Part shown: positions 51,655 through 61,604 of the stretch, in pieces
Position numbering within the stretch: the stretch's first letter is position 1
Layout: each line of letters opens with the position of its first letter
Assembly: GCF_902806685.2 (NCBI RefSeq)
Contig: NC_048546.1
Span: 12,509,891 to 12,573,890 of the forward strand
Direction of reading: 5' to 3'
From: Maniola hyperantus
Lineage: Eukaryota > Arthropoda > Insecta > Lepidoptera > Nymphalidae
DNA: 64,000 nt
Made by a program: the position numbers and the translations under genes
The notes under the pieces: generated by a model
Seen by the model: only the letters and a program-made list of their open reading frames with translations
Told to the model about the DNA's origin: nothing
Databases searched by the model: none

Positions 51655-51858
51655 TATCCATACTAATATAATAAATGCGAAAGTTTGTCTACCTGTCTGT
51701 GGTAGCTTTTCTCGGCACCTCCTTTTAACCGATTTTGACAGAGATGGCTTGCCGTTCCAGGAACGGACATAAGCTACTTTTTATAAACGAAAAGAGTTCC
51801 CACAGGATTTGACAAACCTAAATCCACACGGGCAAAGCCGCAGGCATCATCTAGTTTC
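51655..51858 (-). mobile_element. Family B copy
   Basis: TAATAAATGCGAAAGTTTGT, AGAGTTCCCACAGGATTTGA, GCCGCAGGCATCATCTAG. Confidence 0.85.
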
Positions 51859-52065
51859 TTATAAAAGTCGCTGTAATAATAAGCGTAGTAAAACGCCCAA
51901 AATTATGTAGTTAGCACAGTAATGTGTGATACATTTTTTAGTTGCCATTCTAAGTTTTAGCTAAATCTCTATGTATAAAACACACGATCCGAAAAATTCC
52001 AAACTTCTCGCATCATTTTTCTTTTTTTTTATATTAATTGGTTTTCCCTTTTTTAAAATATTGTG

Positions 52066-52285
52066 CACTAGATGATGCCCGCGACTTCGGCCGCGTGGAT
52101 TTAGGTTTTTTGAAATTCTTCAACTTTCCGGGATAAAAAGTAAGCCTATGTCCTTCCCCGGGATATAAGCTAACTCTGTACCAAATTTCATCAAAATCGG
52201 TTGAACGGTTGGGCCGTGAAAAGCTAGCAGACAGACAGACAGACAGACAGACAGACCACTTTCGCATTTATAATATTAGTATGGA
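52066..52285 (+). mobile_element. Family B copy with (AGAC)n
   Basis: CTAGATGATGCCCGCGACTT, TAACTCTGTACCAAATTTCA, then seven AGAC units (52229-52257) and CACTTTCGCATTTATAATAT. Confidence 0.9.
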
Positions 52286-52339
52286 TTACGTAGAATTTTA
52301 AATGTTTAGGTACTAAACATAGCATATTAATATTTTGAT

Positions 52340-52645
52340 CTGATTTGCATAGAGCGATTTACATCTAGGGCGGGTGGAACTAACCTACGGTTTTTTTAGC
52401 CGCCCTCAGCATACCCACTAAAAACCCTGCGGTACCGTCCGCGTCAAGTATAAGACGTATCAGGAATCCCGGATATCGGATGCGACTGAGAGGTCCTGAC
52501 GTTGGACCGGCACAGGTTTACTCCCAATACCTAGAGGGGGAGAAAGTGAGCATACTGTCTCCTTCTCCTCCCCTGTCTTCTTCTGCGGAGCGGGTGGGCG
52601 TCAGCGTCCAGCTCTCGTTCCCGCTCCGCGGCCTCCTTCAGTGAA
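52340..52645 (-). mobile_element. LINE-like fragment, GC-rich
   Basis: The minus strand reads CTTGACGCGGACGGTACCGC, GGTTTTTAGTGGGTATGCTG, then GGTTAGTTCCACCCGCCC. This resembles a lepidopteran LINE coding/3' end from memory. Frames are broken. GC content is well above the surroundings. Confidence 0.45.
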
Positions 52646-52707
52646 ATAACAACATACCTACTAATAAACCAAACTAATATAAGGCTTTAAAAAGTCAACT
52701 TATTCCG

Positions 52708-52955
52708 CACTAGCTTATGCGCGCGACTTCGTCCGCGTGGACTACACAAATTTCAAACCCTTATTTTACCTCTTTAGGGGTTGAATTTTCCAAAAATCCT
52801 TTCTTAGCAGATGTCTACGTCACAATAGCTATCTGCATGCCAAATTTCAGCCCGATCCGTTTAGTAGTTTGAGCTGTGTGTTGATATTGATACATCAACA
52901 CACACAAAAGCTGACTGACTTCACTGAGTCAGCTTTTCCTTTTATATACTTAGAT
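52708..52955 (+). mobile_element. Family A copy with rearranged TCAG end
   Basis: CTAGCTTATGCGCGCGACTT to CAGCTTTTCCTTTTATATAC. The GATAGATCAGTCAG end is replaced by a small inverted sequence (CAACACACACAAAAGCTGAC). Confidence 0.88.
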
Positions 52956-52979
52956 AAGATTTGTTTTATTTTCCATGCC

Positions 52980-53125
52980 CAATTCATGGTCACCTCACTT
53001 GTTTGCGAACCCCATAATACGGAATATTGACAAGTTTATCGACGTTAACATCGCTTTTAATTAAACCACTATTGATAAATTGTCATCCCTGATAACTAAA
53101 CTGGAGGCTTAAAAGCTAAAATATC
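52980..53125. repeat. Low-copy segment P, 53-kb copy
   Basis: TCATGGTCACCTCACTTG, GACAAGTTTATCGACGTTAA, CTGGAGGCTTAAAAGCTAAA, in the order seen at 48180-48320. Confidence 0.6.
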
Positions 53126-53159
53126 TATAATGTTTAGATTATCAACTCATACTATCCAA

Positions 53160-53343
53160 AATAACATACCTAAACCAGTTGACTCGCCCGACTTCGCTTG
53201 ATGGGAATTTTGAAAAAGATATCTTAGTGAGGAATCTTCATTACAAAAAAAATATACATATGTGGGCACAATACGCGGCAGAAAGTAATAGTATAAAATA
53301 AAGTCGCTTCCCGCAGTCTGTATGTATGTATGTATGTATGTAC
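53160..53343 (+). repeat. Family C scrap and (TATG)n
   Basis: GACTCGCCCGACTTCGCTTG then AATGxxTCTT-type sequence. 53319-53343 is TATG repeated about five times. Confidence 0.5.
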
Positions 53344-53630
53344 GGATTATAATGCGGTTTTCACCAACAGATAGAGTGATTCAAGAGGAAGGTTTATAGC
53401 TATAGTTACATTCTCAAAAAATTAGAGATCCCTAGAGAAATTGAAATAATATGAATTAGGTCGGAAAAAATCCTCTCATTTGAGTTTCCGAGGCAATGAC
53501 ACCTCAATGACTCCACATTAGTATCTACATTCCACCCATGCGAAGCCGGGGCGGGTAGCTAGTATGAAATAAACAAGTAGAAATCTAACCGAATGGCAGT
53601 ACGTTCTTTGTTCCCCAGATGCAAATTTGC
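53344..53630 (-). other. Mostly unassigned, family C end
   Basis: 53515-53563 has ATTCCACCCATGCGAAGCCG then GGGCGGGTAGCTAGTA, a family C start in minus orientation. Confidence 0.5.
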
Positions 53631-53760
53631 TCGGGTGTTCTCTTGAATTTTCAGTGCGGAGCAATCCGATCCCCGGAGAGTTTGATTTACTGCCGGAACC
53701 ACATTCTGCGACTGACGGTTTTGTCTTACCTAGGTCTTGCGTACCTTTATGAGGTAAACG
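53631..53760. repeat. Low-copy segment P, CCCCGGAGAG block
   Basis: GATCCCCGGAGAGTTTGATT and CTGCGACTGACGGTTTTGTC match 48925-48990. Confidence 0.55.
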
Positions 53761-53830
53761 AAAAGTAAGTAGGCTGCGACTCTGTGAGGCTATTAAACTT
53801 TTAGACAAAGTGAACCAGTTTGTAAAAAGA

Positions 53831-54053
53831 TCTAAATATATATAAAAGGAAAAGGTAACTGACTGACTGACTGATCTATCAACGCACAGCTCAAACTACT
53901 GGACGGTTCGGGCTGCAATTTGGCAGGCAGATGGTAATTATGACGTAGGCATTCGCTAAGAAAGGATTTTTGAAAATTCAACCCCTAAGGGGGTGAAATA
54001 GGGGTTTGAAATTTGTGTAGTCCACGCGGACGTAGTCACGAGCATAAGCTAGT
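53831..54053 (-). mobile_element. Family A copy
   Basis: TATATAAAAGGAAAAGGTAA to GTCACGAGCATAAGCTAG. Confidence 0.9.
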
Positions 54054-54112
54054 CATATACTAAAAACAAAAATAAGTCATATAAAACTTCTAATGTGAAA
54101 CGTTGCGTTCAG

Positions 54113-54262
54113 ATATCTAAATATATAAAAGGAAGAGGATCTATCAACGCACAGCTCAAACTACTGGACGAATCGGGCTGAAATTTGGCATGCAGATCGC
54201 TATTACGACGTAGGCATCCGCTAAAAAAGAATTTTTAAAAATTCAACCCCAATTTTATTTGT
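54113..54262 (-). mobile_element. Family A copy, start missing
   Basis: AAATATATAAAAGGAAGAGG, CTCAAACTACTGGACGAATC, AAAATTCAACCCC, then divergence. Confidence 0.85.
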
Positions 54263-54449
54263 AGTTTGAAGTTTGTGTAGTTTTGTGTTTGTGAAATTAC
54301 TATACTTACATCACGCTAACAACACACATTATTGCCTAAGCCACAATCTACTTATGTAGTAGAACACACTAGTAAAAATCTGTTTTAGTTTTTAAGATCA
54401 GAGTTCATAATACACAGAGCCGTGGATAAAATAATCATGACAAAATCGA

Positions 54450-54606
54450 ACATAATGGCTCGAAAATGAGACGCCACTGTCCTATGAATAATTCTGGCAA
54501 CGTATTTGATAGAGCACTGCGAATATAATTTTCTCTTTATAATATGCTATCGCCAAATAGATGGTCCGAAAGTAATTGCTTGTCATTTACATAACATATT
54601 TTCATC
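54450..54606. repeat. Low-copy segment P, 54-kb copy
   Basis: Contiguous here, while its two halves lie about 580 bp apart at 41828-42575. The extra DNA there includes families C and D. Confidence 0.65.
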
Positions 54607-54739
54607 AAAAGGGACACTTTTTGAACGCAACCTTAGAAATTATGGTAATGAATCATAATTTCGTTTTGAATGCAAAATAAAACATAATTTCGTCAGGCTT
54701 GTATAATTTAATAAATAAATCGTACAACACATTTTATTA

Positions 54740-54843
54740 TTTTTCAACCGACTTCCAAAAAGGAGGTGGTTCTCTTTTCGCTTCGTTTTATTTAATGTAG
54801 GTATGTACACTGATTTTTTCGAGGTTTTAGGACCGATTTGCAA
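54740..54843. repeat. TTCAACCGACTTCC interspersed repeat
   Basis: TTCAACCGACTTCCAAAAAG, AGGTGGTTCTC and a GGTTTTAGGACCGATTT end. A widespread lepidopteran repeat phrase from memory. Confidence 0.5.
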
Positions 54844-54869
54844 AATTTATTTTTATCAACAGAGGATGT

Positions 54870-55320
54870 TTCCGTGATGGTCCCATAAAAAATCTGGATC
54901 CAACTCTTTAATCCTGATGCTGCAGAATTACAGCCCGCCTAAATTATCAAGATTCATAAAGTGTTCATAGTGAATTAATGTTGTAGGTACCAAGCAACTA
55001 CTTCAAGCTTGGACTCCACGCCTTACAAGCATGTCTACAACAAGTCTACAACATCTATGTTATGTAAATGACAATTATAGACTATACCATTGAACTTCGG
55101 ATCCCAACTCTTCAATCCTGATGCTGCAATGTAAAGAACTCCTAAGCCGTGGGGATTCGAAATTTTCTGATGCTGAATTGATATTTTAGGTATCAAGCTT
55201 CATGATTACACCCCAAGTCCGAACTCCTCAAACCTGATGATGCATAGTACAGCAGACAGCACTCCTAAACCAAAGAGATTACAAAATTTCAGTATAGGTA
55301 AGTAGACTAAAATTCCGAGT
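54870..55320. repeat. Degenerate tandem array of CCTGATGCTGC units
   Basis: CAACTCTTxAATCCTGATGC recurs at about 54900, 55105 and 55220, with GAATTGATxTTxTAGGTAxC after it. Spacing is irregular (about 200 and 118 bp). Confidence 0.65.
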
Positions 55321-55332
55321 GAACGAAATCCA

Positions 55333-55490
55333 TATTAATAATAAGTATTTTTAAATGCGAAAGTGTTTCTGTCTGTCTGCTAACTTTTCATCCCCCATCT
55401 GCTTAACCGATTTTGAAGAAATTTTGTACAGGGATAGCTTGCTTCCCAGGGATGGGTATTGGCTTTTTTTGTCCCTGAAAATCAAAGATC
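55333..55490 (-). mobile_element. Family B copy, start missing
   Basis: TTTAAATGCGAAAGTGTTTC, CCGATTTTGAAGAAATTTTG. Confidence 0.75.
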
Positions 55491-55984
55491 CTAACCTAAC
55501 ATAACGTAAATCGTAGATCATACTAATCCACGAAGGGTTAGTAAAGTTAGTACCTACGGAAAATATAGGCTCGTTTGTGATGGATTGGTCACTCAAAATG
55601 GTTAACGTCCACTGAATTTTTGTCTTTGTCATTTTTATAGGACTATGTACTTAACAGAAACAGAGACAGACATTTATTAACTTCTTTCCGTAAATAACAT
55701 TTTAGTCTACACAAACAGTTTTCGCTGGTCAGAACTCAGAAGCCGTACGTAGTGCCAGACTCCCGCGGGAGACGTCCGGGAAAACCTACACTTACACTTA
55801 TGAAGGTACTACCGAAGGACAAGGGCGAATAAAATGGACTGCTGGCTTGATAAAACATTGATCCGAGTTCGCAACCCTTTTCCGATCCATATATTTAGTT
55901 ATATACGTAAGATATTTTTTACACACATATAGGTTTTTATGTTACGAAGAATACTTAATTTCGTTTTGAAATTCATTATCAAGT
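55491..55984. other. No gene recognised
   Basis: Unassigned. CTAACCTAACATAACG at 55492 is too short to be telomeric. Confidence 0.5.
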
Positions 55985-56030
55985 TCAACCTATCCCGGCT
56001 GACTGCTGAGCACGGGTCTCCTCTCAGAGT

Positions 56031-56170
56031 GAGATATATAGAGCGCACTCACTTTGCTTGGCTTATGACAGAGTTAAAACGAGATGAATGTATATATCTA
56101 TCACATAATCCTATCTCGTTTTAACTCAATCTCAAGTCTGAGCTAAGTCAAAGAGCGCTCTATCGATCTC
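56031..56170. mobile_element. Foldback MITE, ~55-bp arms
   Basis: AGTTAAAACGAGATGAATG and CCTATCTCGTTTTAACT pair, as do TATAGAGCGCACTC and GAGCGCTCTATC. Confidence 0.75.
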
Positions 56171-56216
56171 AACGTTAGATCGAGAAAAGTTTGGTCACAG
56201 TATATCACCGAATCCA

Positions 56217-56410
56217 ATGCAAAAAACCAAAAGCTTAATTTGCTATTATCCGATGAAACAGGCAATCGGTATGGTACAACATGCAGCATGGGAGAAAGCG
56301 AGATGCACCGCCCGCCCTCCCACTGCTAAACATGCGGAAAAAGTCAGCTACGCAAATGCGCACCACCACCATGCAACTCCACGCCAATCTACCAAAACAC
56401 ATTGTGATGT
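56217..56410 (+). mobile_element. Family I copy, 3' truncated
   Basis: ACCAAAAGCTTAATTTGCTA, CCGCCCGCCCTCCCACTGCT, CACCACCACCATGCAACTCC. Confidence 0.75.
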
Positions 56411-56513
56411 GAATTTTTTGCTTTAAATTAATAGTTCCGAAAAGTTAGAGGTGCGTGCCCAGGATCGGACCCCCGACCTCCGATTAGGAGGCGGACTTCC
56501 TAGCCACTAGCCG

Positions 56514-56670
56514 CAATGGCGTGCAATTGATAGAGGCATAAAAGTACTGCTTACTCTAGTTGAAATGATCAGTGCCCATATTCTTTCTTTATGACCTGCC
56601 ACTCAGTAGGTCTATATAAGGTGTATCTTCCTAATGCTTACCCTGGCTTCGAACTCTGTGCACGCCACTG
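56514..56670. mobile_element. hAT MITE inserted in the SINE-1 head
   Basis: CAATGGCGTGCA and TGCACGCCACTG ends match the element at 57683-57827, as do GCCTCTATxxxTTGCACGCC-type subterminals. CCACTAG flanks both sides (56504-56510 and 56671-56677), a 7-8 bp duplication of the SINE sequence. Confidence 0.8.
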
Positions 56671-56690
56671 CCACTAGGCTATCACAGCTT

Positions 56691-57019
56691 ATATTATTAA
56701 TGTAGATACATATTATTCTGTTTGTTCATTTTCCTATAGGTAACAGTTGCATACAGTTTAGGAGCACTAATTTGCCAAGTTTGTCTGCGGTCAAGAATTC
56801 CGTCTATGTTTGCAAAGTCAGTTTGCAAGTAACGAGCAAGTGAGATAACTTTCGAATATGAAATGTTTCTCTTATTAAATGTGTACTCGGTCCGGCGAAA
56901 TTTTGGTCAACTGATATAATATTTAACGATCTGTTAAGAGTTAAGAACAGTTATGTCCAGTATTGTAAGATATTTAAGCTGCAATAATAATATTGACATT
57001 TACCAAGTTTCCTGTACCT
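56691..57019. other. No gene or recognised repeat
   Basis: Unassigned. Confidence 0.5.
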
Positions 57020-57180
57020 AAGTCTAAATTTATAAAAGGAAAAGCTGACTGACTGAATGACTGATCTATCAATGCATAACTCAAACCAATGGACGGATCG
57101 GGGTTAAATCTTGTATGCAGATAGATATTATGACGATGACAAGAAAGAATTTTTGAAAATTCATAAGGGGGTACAATAGT
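57020..57180 (-). mobile_element. Family A copy, degraded
   Basis: ATAAAAGGAAAAGCTGACTG, CAATGGACGGATCGGGGTTA, AAGAATTTTTGAAAATTCAT. Confidence 0.75.
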
Positions 57181-57355
57181 ATTTTTTTTAATTTCAAAAT
57201 TCATCTACACGGTCACATTGGGTCACACAATTTCACATCTTAATCGGCTCAGTCGATTTGCTGTAAGTTGGCTGTGACAGACGGACAGACAGACAGACAA
57301 ACACATGAGTGATCCTATAAGGGTTTCATTTTTCATTCGGTGTACGGAACCCTAA
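57181..57355 (+). mobile_element. Family D 3' end, variant
   Basis: GACAGACAGACAGACAAACA, AGTGATCCTATAAGGGTTTC, GTGTACGGAACCCTAAAAAT. The upstream part differs from other D copies. Confidence 0.75.
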
Positions 57356-57674
57356 AAATTATAAAGGTAATGTTGCAAGATATGTCTGTGTGTAAATAAT
57401 ATACTCGTGGAACACCTAAGCGCCTATCTATAACCACACAGGGACGGGATTAATTTTCCGGTAATCTGTATACGGTAACAGCATTTTAGGGTCATATCGC
57501 CCGCGGCCATGACGCCCGCCATATTGAGTTTCCGCCTACGTCATCATGACGCGACGCTTCAAATTGCACGTGAAATATGAGATTATTACTGAAATTCAGT
57601 TTATATTCAACTAGGTAGCTTTTGCCCGCTGCTTCGTCAGCGTAATATAATTTAGGCTATAACTTATATACTAT
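57356..57674. other. GC-rich unique patch
   Basis: 57480-57560 (CCCGCGGCCATGACGCCCGC, GACGCGACGC) is GC-rich and may be distantly related to 33700-33830. Confidence 0.4.
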
Positions 57675-57682
57675 ATACTATA

Positions 57683-57827
57683 CAGTGGCGTGCATAGGGT
57701 TTAAAGCCAGGGTAAGCAGTAGTTAGGTAAGCAAGTCAAAGAATAATGAGCATTGAGCAATTTCAACCGAGTTAACTATTTCTTGGGTAAGCAGAGCTTT
57801 TAAGCCTCTATGTGTTGCACGCCACTG
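57683..57827. mobile_element. hAT MITE, 145 bp, perfect 8-bp target duplication
   Basis: CAGTGGCGTGCA and TGCACGCCACTG ends lie between identical ATACTATA direct repeats at 57675-57682 and 57828-57835. No frame inside. Confidence 0.92.
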
Positions 57828-57835
57828 ATACTATA

Positions 57836-58159
57836 CCTATATAGCATTCGGAGATAATGTGACTATCTATTAATGAAAGATTTTTCTGAATCGGATTATT
57901 ATTAGTCCCGGAGATTACCGTCAACCACAAAACAACAAAAGCATTTTTGCCTCTACATACACTCACAAACTATCTCTTTACAATCTACTAAAGGGAGAGC
58001 CAGCGCGTGCCAGACCTTCGTTATTTTATAAAAGCTGAAAGTGTCTCTGTGTATAGTCCCCAACACAGGCAGGAACGATCGACGACTATGAAGTTTTGAT
58101 CATGGTGGCTTTGGGAGATAACACGTAATAAATGTGTAAAAAATCTTACGTCAAGATAT
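57836..58159. other. No gene recognised
   Basis: Unassigned. Confidence 0.5.
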
Positions 58160-58355
58160 AAAGTCAACCCTAAAAAGGAAAAAAGGAACCCTTATAGAAT
58201 CACTTGTTGTCTGTCTGCCTGCCTGCTTGCCTGCCTGCCTGCCCGCCTCCCCGCCTGGCCGGCCGCCCGCCCGCCCATCCAAAACCACCCGCCCGCCCAA
58301 GTCGGCCTACCGGCCCGCTCGAACGCCCGAAAGCCTACCCGCCCGGACGGCCTGA
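58160..58355 (-). repeat. Family D end grading into GC-rich CTGCC/CCCG repeat
   Basis: AAAAGGAACCCTTATAGAAT and CACTTGTTGTCTGTCTGCC are the D end. The CTGT tract then turns into (TGCC)n and degenerate CCCGCC sequence to 58355. The 79-residue Pro/Ala-rich frame is a translation of this tract. Confidence 0.75.
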
Positions 58356-58356
58356 C

Positions 58357-58432
58357 CCGAGAATCGAACCTAGGACCTCGTCATCTGCAGTCGAACATGC
58401 TAACCACTTAACCAACGAGGCAGATCAACTTG
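58357..58432 (-). mobile_element. SINE-4 tRNA-like head
   Basis: The minus strand TGGTTAGCATGTTCGACTGC and CCTAGGTTCGATTCTCGGGT have A and B boxes and a tRNA-like shape. Acceptor pairing is imperfect and the same head occurs at 22498-22565, so this is a SINE, not a tRNA gene. Confidence 0.65.
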
Positions 58433-58974
58433 AATATAGATAAAGCAAACATTGAAATCAAATTTTGAAGGAGAGTTTAGGGAGTTTACACATGAGTAGG
58501 GCTGGTGTTAATTCAAGGGGCATCAAACAATTATTTGCGAGTTTCTAAACATCATAGCCTCTGTCATTCTAAACATGTTGAAACAAAGGGTTAATGGCGC
58601 AACTTATACGAGGCTGGCCGGAACCATACGACACAAGAGATAGCGATTCGAAAAGTCTATGTTCGCGCTCGGCCCGGCGACTAACGATAGCAGCCGAGGG
58701 GACACGAAGGCGGCCATTAGCGAAAGACATAAGAACGCGTCATCTTGCATACTTACGAATTAATTAAAATCAATCTTCTTTTTTATGCGTTTCTTAATCA
58801 TAACTCTATGGTTTCTTACATCAAAAATCGCTAGTGAGTGCAATAAATCGAAATTAATTATTGTGAAAAACGAATTAAAGACATTTAGTAGCTAATAACA
58901 GTGTTTAACTTGTGTTCACAACAAAGTACATCAAACAGTCTATGTTACTATTATGAAAAGAAACTATAACTTAC
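58433..58974. other. Unassigned, with a GC-richer core
   Basis: 58580-58760 is GC-richer, free of recognised repeats, and flanked by AT-rich DNA. Possible conserved non-coding or exon remnant, with no frame over 60 residues. Confidence 0.4.
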
Positions 58975-59178
58975 TAGATGATGCCCGCGACTTTTTTTAA
59001 AATTCCATGGGAACTCTTAGATTTCCCGGGATAAAAAGTATGATAAGCCTATGTCACTTTCCAGGTCTTTATCTATACCCATGCAAAAAATCACGTCAAT
59101 CCGTTGCACCGTTGCGACGTGATTAAAGGACAAACTAACAAACAAACACACTTTCGCATTTATAATAAGGGTACTGAT
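58975..59178 (+). mobile_element. Family B copy
   Basis: CTAGATGATGCCCGCGACTT with a deletion, GGGAACTCTTAGATTTCCCG, ACACTTTCGCATTTATAATA. Confidence 0.88.
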
Positions 59179-59391
59179 AGCCAGCTTATGTCAAAGTTAA
59201 CTTCCGCTATCTGTCGATTAACATAACCAACCCTTATCACTACTCTCAAAATGTCGGGCCTAAAGTGCTCTACAAGTTTGTGCCAAACTCAACTATCTTG
59301 TAATTTGGAAGGACACTTCGGTAATCTTGCTATACAGGATTCCTTCGTCTTAACTTGGCGACGGCTTCTAACTCTAGGGATTTATAATATA

Positions 59392-59495
59392 CTAGCGACC
59401 CGCCCCGGCTTCGCATGGGTGTAATATAGATACTAATGTGGTATCAGTGAGGAGTGATTAATAATCCATACTTCCATACTAATATTATAAATGCG
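59392..59495 (+). mobile_element. Family C copy joined to a family B end
   Basis: GCGACCCGCCCCGGCTTCGC, TAATGTGGTATCAGTGAGGA, CATACTAATATTATAAATGC. 59179-59391 is unassigned. Confidence 0.6.
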
Positions 59496-59669
59496 ACCAC
59501 CACTGCGCCTCCGTCTCGTTTTGTTGCGCGTAAAATTTGTAAATTTTCGATGGAAGCTTGATTTCTTCCGACATTTTGTCCAAATATCGTCATATTTCAA
59601 CAAATTAACACAAACCAATATTAAACTATACCTATAAACCTTCCTCTTGAATCATTCTATCTATTGATT

Positions 59670-59760
59670 ATCTAGTGGTAGATGCATCCGACTATTCGAA
59701 AGTACTTGTAAAAGTTTATTCAATTAAAAAGGATTTTTATTTATTTATTGGTGAAAACCG
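59670..59760 (+). mobile_element. Retroelement 3' end (ATGCATCCGAC type)
   Basis: AGTGGTAGATGCATCCGACT, AGTACTTGTAAAAGTTTATT. Same tail as 14300-14448. Confidence 0.6.
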
Positions 59761-61124
59761 CATGAAAATCCGTTAAGTACGTAGTTTAAAAGATCTACGC
59801 TTTCATACATAAATACAGACAGCGGGAAGAGACTTTATTTTATACTAGGTAGAAGAGAAGAGATGATTAGCTTGCAAGCTTCTAGCTTCGTCCGCAAGAA
59901 TACCCCCGTTATCTGTCCCTTTAAATACCACCTTTACACAAAATCCTTGTAAAGTTCATTGCACTTATACACGTACTTAGTATTGTACAACGTGTCCCAA
60001 AATTCAACGATAACTTGGTACCAGAGTGTGGACTAGCCCATGACTACCTCAGAAAAAAAAGAAAAAAATATATATCTTTTCTTTCTTTTTAGTAATTAAA
60101 AAAAATTAAATTCTTCGACAATTGACAACCCTAAACATATTTTTACCTATACTATGAGAACAATTTTTCATAATTTTTTAGGGTTTTTTTTTTTGTAGCG
60201 GCTACCTAAGTAACACTACGACCGACCAAAACCATTAGAAATCCTAGATTTTCTGTATTATTTTTGCAAAAATAAAACTATTTTCTTCTCTAAAATTTTG
60301 AAAGATTTTTATTTTCAGCCCACTTTCACTCCTCCTGGTGTAAAACAAAAGTATGAACACTACTATGGCAAGTTTTTTTAAAATTGACGCAACTTTTCTT
60401 CTCTCTGATAAACACGATAATATCAAATATTACCTCCAAGGATATTAAACTATGATTACCACATTACAGATCTGAGCCTATTTTCTAGGGTTTTTTTAGC
60501 ATCTAAATCTCATCATCTTACGATCCTTTCAGTCTAATATAAACCCTTCAGTCATAAAAAAGCCAGGTCGTAAATACAATTCAACCAAATGTAAAACATA
60601 GCGAGCGTAAAAATAAAAACGTATGTGATATAAAAATTGCAAATATATTGTATGACCTTTGAATAAATTATTGCCACGCTTGTAACTTTAGCAATTTATT
60701 CATGAAAAACTCTCATTTATTTTATATATCGCTTATCATAGAACCGTCATAACTTTATGTGATAGCAATCGATTTTTTAAGACAACTTTATCCTAACTCT
60801 TATTAAATAATACAGTTTTATATATTTTTTTCTTTTAAAATATATCCACCAGACCAGACAGAAATATATAGACCAGAATCTCACGGCAAATAGGCATAGG
60901 AAAATTTTCGACATAATCACGTTTATGTATCAAAAAAAATCACTATAACACTGAATAAACAATATTCACAACAGAGTAGCTACTATATACATAGGATTTT
61001 CACAGAGTAGTGTTGCTATTTTTAGAGTTTCATTTCCGTATTTTTCATGACATTTCGGTCTACCTGTAGTGCCACCATTTAAAAAATTCATATTTATACT
61101 CTTCCATAAAAGATTCAACCCTCA
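59761..61124. other. Long AT-rich stretch, nothing recognised
   Basis: Many A/T homopolymer runs. No frame over 60 residues with a recognisable motif. Confidence 0.5.
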
Positions 61125-61335
61125 TCATCATCTCAACTCATCGGCGACTCAATACTGAGCACGGATTGCCTCTCAGAATGAGAAAGGTTTAGGCCAAATG
61201 CGGCATAAGAACATTATGGAGAACTCTGCATGCAAGTTTCTTCACGATGTTTTGCGTCTCTGTGAAATCAAGGCTTAAATGATATAAATGCTTAAAATGC
61301 ACATAACTTTGAAAAGATAAAAGTTTGACCCCAGA
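61125..61335 (-). mobile_element. SINE-1 copy, diverged
   Basis: CATCATCTCAACTCATCGGC, TACTGAGCACGGATTGCCTC, CATTATGGAGAACTCTGCAT. Contains an internal deletion. Confidence 0.75.
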
Positions 61336-61604
61336 TGTTTTTCTTCATGGAAACTCCTATCTATAATTTTAACACATATTTCAATATATATATTTTAGTA
61401 AACGGTATAACACGCAGGAGCATCCGAACCTTTTCTTTATCTGGGTGTAAAGTGGACCAAAGTTTTGTAATAGGCTTATTATGGGGGATACTGATCGTAT
61501 AAAATACGAATATATACATGCGAACCCATCCCTTATTCAAATGCTGAGTAGCAAGGTACCTACACATAGATACACCAGTCTCAGCCCATAGGGAATTTAA
61601 TAGA
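61336..61604. other. No gene recognised
   Basis: Unassigned. Confidence 0.5.

Larger units (their letters stand above)
55985..56690 (-). mobile_element. SINE-1 split by later insertions
   Basis: The tail part (55985-56035, CTGAGCACGGGTCTCCTCTC), the middle-to-head part (56415-56511, AAAAGTTAGAGGTGCGTGCC, CCTCCGATTAGGAGGCGGAC) and the head end (56671-56690, CTAGGCTATCACAGCTT) are in correct order in minus orientation. The gaps are filled by a foldback MITE plus family I, and by a hAT MITE. Confidence 0.8.

Noticed and set aside
55492..55506. Insect telomeric CCTAA repeats
   Set aside because: Only about two units (CTAACCTAAC). The same at 34024. Too short for a telomeric array.
58357..58432. 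Possible tRNA gene on the minus strand
   Set aside because: Good cloverleaf-like head but imperfect acceptor stem. A second diverged copy at 22498-22565 shows it is a SINE head.
58204..58443. 79-residue Pro/Ala/Arg-rich ORF
   Set aside because: A frame across a degenerate CTGCC/CCCG tract and a SINE-4 head. No independent coding evidence.
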